Of a stretch of DNA of 64,000 bases, positions 59,101-64,000 are shown piece by piece. The notes beneath the pieces are model-generated. The model was not told the DNA's origin. It ran no database searches and was given only the letters and a program-made list of their open reading frames with translations. Source of the stretch: Rhineura floridana (Eukaryota; Chordata; Lepidosauria; Squamata; Rhineuridae); the NCBI RefSeq assembly GCF_030035675.1, contig NC_084499.1:19757953-19821952 (forward strand), given 5' to 3'. Made by a program: the position numbers and the translations under genes. Position 1 is the stretch's first letter; the number at the start of each line of letters is the position of its first letter.

Positions 59101-62100
59101 ACCCTATGAATAGGGTTTTCATGGTAAGTGATAGTCAGAGGAGGTTTACCATTGCCTTCCTCTGAGGCTAGTCCTCTCAGCTGGCTCAGCTTGCCACAGC
59201 TGCACAAGCCAGCCCCTTCCTTGTCTGCAACTGCCAACTGGGGGGCAACTGGGCTCCTTGGGACTATGCCGCTTGCCCACGGCTGCATAGGTGGCAGGGC
59301 ACGTCCCCTGAACCATTCACTGTGGGGTGATCTTTAGCTGGCCCTTGACACCCAGGAGATGCAAGTGGGGATTGGAACTCACAGACTCTGGACTCCCAGC
59401 CAAGCTCTCCTCCCCACTGTGCTATACCAGCTGTTCCTATGACCCCAATGAAACACCAAATGCCTGGGTGAACAGGAATGCCTTTCCCTGGAGCCTAAAA
59501 GGGACAGCATCCCACAATTGGGAAGCCACCACTGAAAAGGCCTGTTCTCGTCGACACACGGATGGCGCAGGAATGTGAAGAACAAAGATGGCCGTCCCGG
59601 CATGTCTAGTCTAGTCCAGCCACCCGGGCGTGGGCTAAACCAAGGGCCACCTACGTACCTGGAAGTTGTGGACCACGGTGATGTGAGTGGAAGGCTTCTT
59701 TCCTTTGGCATAGTTCACCACAGAGTCCCGTTTGGGGCCGGGGATCCGGCAGGAAGAGAGGATTTGGTAGTACTGGTTCATGCAGAGGGGCTTCCCGCCA
59801 AGGTATTCCACAGGGAGAGTCTCACTGGTTAAGGCACAAGGAAGAGGGACACTGCTCAAAATGGCTGCCCTGGAGGCCTTGAAATGCTCGTTTTTGCTGC
59901 AGGGATGCACCGTCGTGAGTCCATCTTTGAATTAAGGTCATTTAGTGAGGTAGGCCATTTCAGATTTCAATTGGTTGGACAAAGCTCTCTCTCTCTCTCT
60001 CTCTGGGTGTTCACACATTACATCCATCGAGTGTACAATCCGTGCACACAACAGCTGAGCTGCCCAATCAACACGTGTGCACCCTTTCACACAAACGCTG
60101 CAGACAGACAGCTTGTACTAGTGTTCAGTGTAAGGTGTGAACGAGGCTTATGCATGTACGAAGCAGACAGGAGGATTATCAGAAAGGAAGGCCTGATTGC
60201 AATTGATGTGAGATTAAATCTTGCCTAGGTGCAACTGAACACAACTGCACACTGCTTCTCTGTTTACCCCCCCCCTTTCCCTGGCTTGTTCTGTTGTTTA
60301 CTGCTATGTTGAAGTTTAAATTGAGGGGCAAAGATCTGCCTGTTTATACCTAAGCTTATGGATAGCATGGTATAAATGTTTATTCAAAACATTTTTACCC
60401 TGCTCTTCAGCTTTAAAAAAAAGCCTCCAGTGCAACTTACAACAGTCAGTAACAAGATTGTCCACACATTCAGGCTTACAATCGAAAAGACACAGCACAA
60501 AAGGAAAAAAGGGGGAGGAGGGAGGAGGGGAAGAAAGCCAATGGAAACCATTGTTGCATTTTTCAATAAGGATTCTTTCTGGCAGATTGGCAGGGAGGAG
60601 GGAGTCAAGAGATGCCTTTAACTCACTTGTCAATCATGGTTTTGAAGTCCAAGGCACCCTCGATCAGTTTTGCGGCAAACCTGCAAAAACCACAAACCAA
60701 CCAATCAGGGAGAGGAAATGAGGGCAAAACAGTTGATGTTCTTGTACAGAGAAAGTGCAAACGCACTTATTTCATGCAGATCCTAAGCAAACTGCCTCCT
60801 CTTAGAAGCATAAGGGATCAAGGGCCAGTTTATACATTCAGTAGAATGGCATGACAAAGCTTTCCCTGGACGGTAGCATTTTTCAGACCATGCTGGGGGG
60901 GTATGCGTGTTGCATGTCTGAATGCTCCCGCATAGATCTCAGGCTATGGTCTTGAAGGCATATGAGGCCACCACCTTGCTGAAGCTAAGCAGGTCTGGCT
61001 AATGCCTGGATGGGAGACTGTATGGGAACTACATGCATGCCAGCTTGGGCTCTATGATGAAAGAAAGGCAAGGTATGAATGTAAAAAATAATAAATAATG
61101 GTAAGTGTAGGGTGGGTATTTATTTATTAGATTTAAATCCCACCTTTCATCCCAGGAATTCAAGGTGGCGTACATAGTTTTCCTTCTCCCCATTTAATCT
61201 TCACAACAACCCTGTGAGGTAGGTTAGGTTGAGAGACAGTGACCGGCCCAAGATTACACCCAGGGGCTTCATGGCTGAGTGGGGATTTGAACCCAGGTTT
61301 CTTCCAGGTCCTAGTCTGACGCTCTAGCCACATGGCTGAAGAAGGGTTCTGTTTAGATTTCTAAATGCAATACATTCTCCCCTGCCAATAAAATACAAAA
61401 GGAGATTCTTCCTACAGTGAAGGAACATTTTTTAAAAAATACAAAATGCCTTCTCAGCATGAATTACTCTACAAAATGTGGGGTTATCTTAACAGACAAA
61501 ACGATGGCTATTGAGCACAGGAGAATGACAGATTGAAACGCTATCAGTGGATTGTGGCTCCTGAAGATGAAGTTTGGATTTTAATTTTTATTATGATCTT
61601 GGTCTGTGGCTGGTAGTTTAGAGCTAGCAAAAAAGTCTCCATCAAATTCAGCGGGACTTACTGTCAGGCAAACTTGCTTAGGATCAAGTTGTCAGGTTTT
61701 CCTTACTTCCAAGTAATCACGTGTCACTTGGGTCTAATCCACGCCATCCATGAGTTGAAAGCACATGGCTTCCCCCAAAGAATCCTTGGAACTGTAGTTT
61801 ATTAAGAATGCTGGAAATTGTAGCTCTGTGAGGGGTAAACTACAGTTCCCGGAATTCCTGGAGAGAGGAATATAATGTGCTTTAAATGTGCATTGAAAGG
61901 GGAGGTCTGCCATGTCACCCAACACATTCAGGAACTGAACCCTGGTGCAGATTGATCCGGGACAGCCAGCTGAAGACACCAGAGCGTCATCACAAAATAG
62001 GAAAGGTTCATTTATTCTGTTGCCTGCTTGGTCTTTTCTTTGATTGGGTGGTATTTTTAAACACAGCCGGGGAACAGATGAAAGGCGAAACAGAGGCTGA

Positions 62101-63265
62101 TGGGGAAGTGAAGGAAAGGTGATCCCGTACAAAGGTCAACACTTCCTTTTCATAGCCATGGTGAATGACAACACAGAAATTAGCCCGGATCAGGGGCAGA
62201 GGTGCACACCACCTGGTTGCAGCCAGAGAAACTGTCCGGTTTCATTTCATTCCAGCCTCGCCACCTCTTAATTGTTTCCACACTTAATATTTGCATCTTT
62301 CATGCACACCCAAGAGATTGCACCTCCACAAACTGTGAGCTCAGTTTTCCCCTCCCCTCGACATTGTATTTGCAGAGTTGCACCATTACACCCAGTCCAA
62401 CAAATGTGACAATTGTAAGCTACACAGCAAAGCGTCATGCTGGTGCCATATGAACAAACAAGCATGCATTCCCATAATGCAACATCATTTCTGTTAAAAA
62501 AGAAAAGAAAGAACTGGTCCACATCTGCACAATACATTTAAAGCACTCTTGTACCACTTTAAAAACTTATGGCTCCCCCAATCACCCAAAAGCATCCTGG
62601 GAACTGTAGTTTGTTCAGGATGCTGAGAGTTGTTAGGAGACCCTGCCCCCATTCCCCTCCCAGATCTACAATTCCCAGAGTAGTTTAACAATCAATCCCT
62701 CTTCCCAGGGAATTCTGGGAGCTGTAGCTCTTCGAAGGGAACAGGGGTCTCCTAACAACTCTCAGCACCCTGAACAAACTACAGTTCCCAGGATGCTTTT
62801 GGGAGAAGAAGCCATGACTGTTGAAAATGGTGCAAGAGTGCTTTAAATGTTCAGATGCATCTTTAGAAAAGGTAGCCACATTAGCAGTTTCCAAATTTCA
62901 AGGGTATTTCGTAAAGGAGAGACTTGCTGAGTAAACATCCATCTAGTCCAGAATCTTGCAACCAGCAGTGGCCAATCAGAGGCTTTCAGGAAGTCCAAAA
63001 GCAGGGCGTGCAGAAAGCAGCCCCTCCTCAACCCGCCCCATTGCCTCTCAGTAGCTGAAACTCTGCAATCCACTCCATATAGCCATTGATGGGCAACCTG
63101 TCTTCAAATGCCATCTCGGCCTCTGAACAGCCAAGGTGACAATTACCTTAGCTGTCCTTGCCGGTCGAGAAAATCTTGTTTGGGCAAAACGACGCCCGGA
63201 CTGGAATGCACAACCACAGGCAGCCGATACTCCAGGTACGCGGTTTTCAACCACCAGTCGGAGAG
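46979..63265 (-). CDS. CRAT: CRAT, carnitine O-acetyltransferase; last 12 coding exons (5' end off window)
   Basis: Exons in reading order: 63147-63265, 60627-60680, 59659-59824, 58229-58403, 57106-57284, 53063-53163, 52019-52138, 51421-51543, 50629-50764, 49655-49717, 48298-48435, 46979-47194. All junctions are GT-AG; the frames join to 529 codons plus stop, matching human residues 98-626 without gaps. The enzyme moves acetyl groups between CoA and carnitine in mitochondria and peroxisomes. Using human numbers: catalytic H343 is coded at 53119-53121; carnitine-site Y452, T465 and R518 are present; the STS motif (552-554) is present; D356 and M564, which limit acyl-chain length, are kept. This separates it from the longer-chain CROT. 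The C-terminus SKL is a peroxisomal signal. The N-terminal mitochondrial leader lies beyond 64000. Confidence 0.97.
47766..47965 (+). mobile_element. tRNA-headed SINE
   Basis: GGGCTGTAGCCCAGTGGTTAG head to GGTCTGACTCAATATAAGGC tail; in a CRAT intron. Confidence 0.86.
47968..48180 (+). mobile_element. second tRNA-headed SINE type
   Basis: GCCAGTGGTTACAGTGTCAG head, box B GTTCAAATCCCCC, then CACAGGGTTGTTGTGAGGAT, differing from the Sauria-type tail. Relatives at 53436-53600 (+) and 61125-61340 (-). Confidence 0.7.
48298..48435 (-). CDS. CRAT: CRAT exon, residues 510-555
   Basis: [46 protein letters not shown]; has R518 and the STS motif. Acceptor CCCTTCAG, donor GTAACT. Confidence 0.96.
48462..48637 (+). 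mobile_element. tRNA-headed SINE
   Basis: CTGTAGCTCATCGGTAGGAC head, GAGCTGCTGCCAGTCGGTG core, GGCAGCTTCCTGTGTTC tail; starts about 25 bp from a CRAT exon. Confidence 0.83.
48740..49350 (+). mobile_element. L2-like LINE 3' tails, fragmented
   Basis: TGTTGTAAACCTGGGGTCTC...AATAAATAAATAG (to 48943), then an ORF2-like remnant with CTGTGGAACACTCTTCCAGC, and GTACGCCACCCTGATATTTTG. Several fragments; limits uncertain. Confidence 0.5.
49655..49717 (-). CDS. CRAT: CRAT exon, residues 489-509
   Basis: [20 protein letters not shown] and I. Acceptor CATCCACAG, donor GTGAGT. Confidence 0.94.
49775..50060 (+). mobile_element. L2-like LINE 3' tail
   Basis: CATCTGTGTTGGAACTGCTT, TTTGCTGCCCTGGGCTCCTG, GGAAGGGCGGGATATAAATC, then AAATAAATAAATAG. 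Confidence 0.7.
50095..50475 (-). mobile_element. L2-like LINE ORF2 C-terminal relic
   Basis: Minus strand codes [40 protein letters not shown] and [16 protein letters not shown], the usual end of L2/CR1-type reverse transcriptase ORFs. Confidence 0.75.
50629..50764 (-). CDS. CRAT: CRAT exon, residues 443-488
   Basis: [20 protein letters not shown] then [20 protein letters not shown]; holds Y452 and T465 of the carnitine site. Acceptor CTTCTAG, donor GTGGGG. Confidence 0.96.
50845..51160 (-). mobile_element. CR1-like LINE 3' end, diverged
   Basis: ATAAGAACTTGAAGGAGAGC, CCTGGATCAGGCTAATCTAG and TCCAGCATCCCTG are the reversed end; farther in TATGTCTCTGAATGCGCCC. Confidence 0.5.
51421..51543 (-). 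CDS. CRAT: CRAT exon, residues 402-442
   Basis: [20 protein letters not shown] then [20 protein letters not shown]. Acceptor CTCCCTCAG, donor GTAAAT. Confidence 0.95.
52019..52138 (-). CDS. CRAT: CRAT exon, residues 362-401
   Basis: [20 protein letters not shown] then [19 protein letters not shown]. Acceptor CTTGGTAG, donor GTGAGT. Confidence 0.95.
52544..53048. mobile_element. hAT (Charlie-like) non-autonomous transposon, ends intact
   Basis: 505 bp; left end CAGTGCTTCCCAACCTGG, right end (reverse complement) CAGTGGTTCCCAAACTTTTA. Exact 8-bp duplication CAACAGAG at 52536-52543 and 53049-53056. The inside has a partly duplicated G+C-rich block (CACTGCCGATGACACCTCCC near 52661 and CACTGCCGCTGCTGACGAC near 52851). 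No transposase is visible. It lies between two CRAT exons. Confidence 0.88.
53063..53163 (-). CDS. CRAT: CRAT exon with catalytic histidine, residues 329-361
   Basis: [20 protein letters not shown] then [14 protein letters not shown]343 is coded at 53121-53119; D356 follows at +13. Acceptor ACTTGCAG in the reversed strand (TTGCAG), donor GTAAGG. A hAT-like element ends at 53048, 15 bp into the adjoining intron. Confidence 0.97.
53436..53605 (+). mobile_element. second tRNA-headed SINE type plus (GGTA)n
   Basis: GACAGTGTGGTGTAGTGGAT head, CCTCACAGGGTTGTTGTGAG tail, then GTAGGTAGGTAGGTAGGTAC. Confidence 0.7.
53606..54400 (-). mobile_element. L2-like LINE ORF2 relic, interrupted by CR1
   Basis: Minus strand near 54170-54260 codes [19 protein letters not shown], a typical reverse-transcriptase thumb segment ([12 protein letters not shown]). 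A plus-strand CR1 end occupies 53765-53957. Confidence 0.65.
53765..53957 (+). mobile_element. CR1 LINE 3' end
   Basis: CTAACTGTTAGAGCGGTACG, TAGAGGCCTTCAAGAGGCAG, CTGGACAGCTTTGAGATGG, AGCAGGGGTTGGGCTCGATG, CCTTCCAACTCTACTATTC: the standard amniote CR1 end. Confidence 0.85.
54400..55360 (-). other. CRAT: CRAT intron, mostly unassigned
   Basis: Starts with an L2-like tail (CCCGCCCTGGGACTTTATGG near 54468). Nothing else recognised. Confidence 0.4.
55360..56710 (+). mobile_element. L2-like LINE 3' region with a ~600-bp insertion
   Basis: Codes [60 protein letters not shown] and [20 protein letters not shown], then stops at about 55948; the LINE resumes near 56548 with ACCGAAGACCTTCTTTCAAC and runs to the TTTTAA-rich tail at 56710. 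Confidence 0.75.
55948..56548. mobile_element. unidentified insertion in the LINE
   Basis: About 600 bp between GTTTCATGCCT and ACCGAAGACC, which are nearly adjacent in the copy at 8540-8580. No clear terminal repeats or target duplication seen. It has a promoter-like GGAGCTTAAAAGGC near 56241. Confidence 0.4.
56712..56870 (-). mobile_element. Sauria-type SINE, tail part
   Basis: ATGGAAATGGACTGCCTTC, GACTCATGGTGACCCTAC, GTAAGCAGTATTCAGAGGG, CCGAGGTCACCCAGTGAGC; head missing. Confidence 0.75.
57106..57284 (-). CDS. CRAT: CRAT exon, residues 269-328
   Basis: [60 protein letters not shown]. Acceptor TTTTCCCAG, donor GTGGGT. Confidence 0.96.
57480..57970 (+). mobile_element. two L2-like LINE 3' tails
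   Basis: First ends AACTGCCCAGAGAGCTTCAG ... GCAATAAATAAATAA (57670-57728); the second runs to about 57925 (GTGTAAACTGCTTAAAG). Confidence 0.6.
58229..58403 (-). CDS. CRAT: CRAT exon, residues 211-268
   Basis: [58 protein letters not shown]. The donor is GTCTGC, weaker than any other in the gene, but it is the only one that gives the family sequence LIKDK. Confidence 0.95.
58466..58530 (-). mobile_element. CR1 LINE 3' end (short)
   Basis: TATAGAATGGCAGAGGTGG, AAGGGGCCTACAAGACCATA, GAGTCCAACTTTC: the CR1 end in reverse, about 65 bp upstream of a CRAT exon on the minus strand. Confidence 0.75.
58775..58960 (-). mobile_element. CR1-like LINE 3' end
   Basis: GAGCCTGGCTGCTGGGATCA, GGGCCCATCTAGCCCAGATG, CCCCAACGGGAAGCCCACAA. 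Confidence 0.65.
59053..59430 (-). mobile_element. chimeric SINE with private middle segment
   Basis: Second copy of the structure at 43990: CATCAAGTCGATCCAGAC tail end, AGCTTGCCACAGCTGCACAA and CTTGCCCACGGCTGCATAGG middle, GGGATTGGAACTCACAGAC head. Separated by 15 kb, so a family and not one event. Confidence 0.7.
59659..59824 (-). CDS. CRAT: CRAT exon, residues 155-210
   Basis: [55 protein letters not shown]. Acceptor TTAACCAG, donor GTACGT. Confidence 0.96.
60627..60680 (-). CDS. CRAT: CRAT exon, residues 137-154
   Basis: [17 protein letters not shown] plus two bases of N155. Acceptor TTTTTGCAG, donor GTGAGT. Confidence 0.94.
60948..61095 (+). mobile_element. 5S rRNA-derived SINE
   Basis: GGCATATGAGGCCACCACC, CTGAAGCTAAGCAGGTCTGG and GCCTGGATGGGAGACTGTAT follow the 5S rRNA box A-IE-box C order (AAGCTAAGCAGGGTCGGGCC ... 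GGATGGGAGACC in 5S), then an A-rich end (GAATGTAAAAAATAATAAAT). Confidence 0.82.
61125..61340 (-). mobile_element. second tRNA-headed SINE type
   Basis: ATCCCACCTTTCATCCCAGG tail, TCACAACAACCCTGTGAGGT, reversed box B GGGATTTGAACCC, CTCTAGCCACATGG. Confidence 0.72.
61735..61895. mobile_element. snap-back MITE, family A (short)
   Basis: CCAAAGAATCCTTGGAACTG left arm, CTACAGTTCCCGGAATTCC right; the centre is deleted. Confidence 0.6.
62516..62862. mobile_element. snap-back MITE, family A (full, best preserved)
   Basis: ACATTTAAAGCACTCTTGTACC at the left (split after ACATTTAAAGC) faces GCAAGAGTGCTTTAAATGT at the right; AGCATCCTGGGAACTGTAGT faces ACTACAGTTCCCAGGATGCT exactly; centre AACAATCAATCCCTCTTCCC. 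Confidence 0.82.
63147..63265 (-). CDS. CRAT: CRAT exon, residues 98-136
   Basis: [20 protein letters not shown] then [19 protein letters not shown], plus two bases of R137. Human: [20 protein letters not shown]. Acceptor TCTCCCAAG, donor GTAATT. Confidence 0.95.
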
Positions 63266-63269
63266 CTTG

Positions 63270-64000
63270 GGAGAGAACAAGAGAATGTGTGATTAGCTGA
63301 ATGTCAATTTGCGGCACCAGGCGAGCCCCAACAGAAGGTTTACTCGGGGGTTGTAGCAACAAGTGAATGGCAAGCGGGGCCAAGCTGGTAAGCCCCATCC
63401 TGACATTGTGTGCTTTGGCTTTTGCCCTGCCCTCAGGGGGTGGGGTACCTGGCTCCACCCTACTCCCTGCTCACACATTGATGCAATGTGTAAACTAAGC
63501 TTCTGAAGAGGGCAAGCGTCTTAAAAGCTTGTGTATGGGTGACACACAGGAACGTTGGAGAATTCAGATGGAAACAGAAATCGCCAGTGTTCGCTTATTC
63601 GTCCTACACTGGAATGGAAATAGATCCAGTGAACACAATCAGTATTCACTGTTGTTCTCAGTCCGCAAATGATACGTAACTGATGAATTCTTTTTTAAAA
63701 TGTACTTCCCCCCCTTTTCATCTGCACCAAAATGAATGGTGTGGAACAATGTCATTAACGACATAGTTAATTGTGCAGGAATCATAAAATTTCGCCACTG
63801 CGGACAGAGACTAATAAAGGTGTTTTCATCAGATGCCATAACTGCAGCGGAACGGAAACAGTGCAGCGTGCAACAAACACGGCAAAACGGAAACTGATGC
63901 CTTTTTTTCATCTGTAGTCACAGGCCATCTAGCCGGGTGACCGAGAATAAAACAGGCAGATTTCCCAACGCAAGATGGGTTGAGCATTAATACCTTGATC
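63270..64000 (-). other. CRAT: CRAT intron at the right edge
   Basis: No further CRAT exon (human residues 1-97) is found, and no repeat family is recognised. The 5' part of CRAT must lie beyond the window. Confidence 0.5.

Noticed and set aside
60948-61095. Functional 5S rRNA gene
   Set aside because: Only part of the 5S sequence matches, with many changes, and it has a SINE-like A-rich end and no T-run terminator at the right place.
1-64000. A novel multi-gene system
   Set aside because: All supported coding exons belong to four well-known vertebrate genes; everything else is repeat or unassigned intron and intergenic DNA.

Overview
The window is vertebrate nuclear DNA, almost certainly from a squamate reptile (lizard or snake). 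The coding exons are split by large introns. The introns hold tRNA-headed SINEs, SINEs with a BovB/Sauria-type tail, CR1- and L2-like LINE 3' ends, and many short palindromic DNA-transposon relics. The species cannot be fixed from sequence alone.

Four genes are recognised, in the order known for human 9q34.11. (1) SH3GLB2, minus strand: only its first coding exon (783-845), with a CpG-rich 5' region to about 1210. (2) MIGA2 (mitoguardin 2, FAM73B), plus strand: CpG promoter and non-coding first exon near 3180-3442, then 15 coding exons from 6657 to 20124 that join without a frame break into 590 codons plus stop. (3) DOLPP1 (dolichyldiphosphatase 1), plus strand: CCAAT-rich CpG promoter at 27470-28140, then 8 coding exons from 27849 to 41260 giving 238 codons plus stop, and a 3' UTR to about 42555. 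(4) CRAT (carnitine O-acetyltransferase), minus strand: 12 coding exons between 63265 and 46979, matching human residues 98-626. Its 5' exons lie beyond the right edge. SH3GLB2/MIGA2 are head to head and DOLPP1/CRAT are tail to tail. These are household genes of membrane shaping (SH3GLB2), mitochondria/ER/lipid-droplet contact (MIGA2), dolichol recycling for N-glycosylation (DOLPP1) and acetyl-carnitine metabolism (CRAT). They are linked by conserved synteny, not by a shared operon-like function.

The rest is repeat-rich. I count about 26 tRNA-headed SINE copies, at least ten copies of one snap-back MITE and about twelve of another, one 5S rRNA-derived SINE, and a chimeric SINE subtype with a private middle segment. 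Insertion histories can be read from target-site duplications: a solo LTR inside a MITE (GACTC), a hAT-like element inside a LINE (TTGGCCAC/TTGCCCAC), and a hAT-like element in a CRAT intron with a perfect CAACAGAG duplication.

I found no CRISPR array, operon, rRNA/tRNA gene or unknown multi-gene system. The most unusual items are regulatory: a possible upstream ORF overlapping the MIGA2 start codon, nine CCAAT boxes in 340 bp before DOLPP1 with two NRF1-type palindromes after its first exon, and a splice-donor motif overlapping the DOLPP1 start codon. All exon calls come from reading splice sites and frames by eye and from remembered human proteins; no database search was run.
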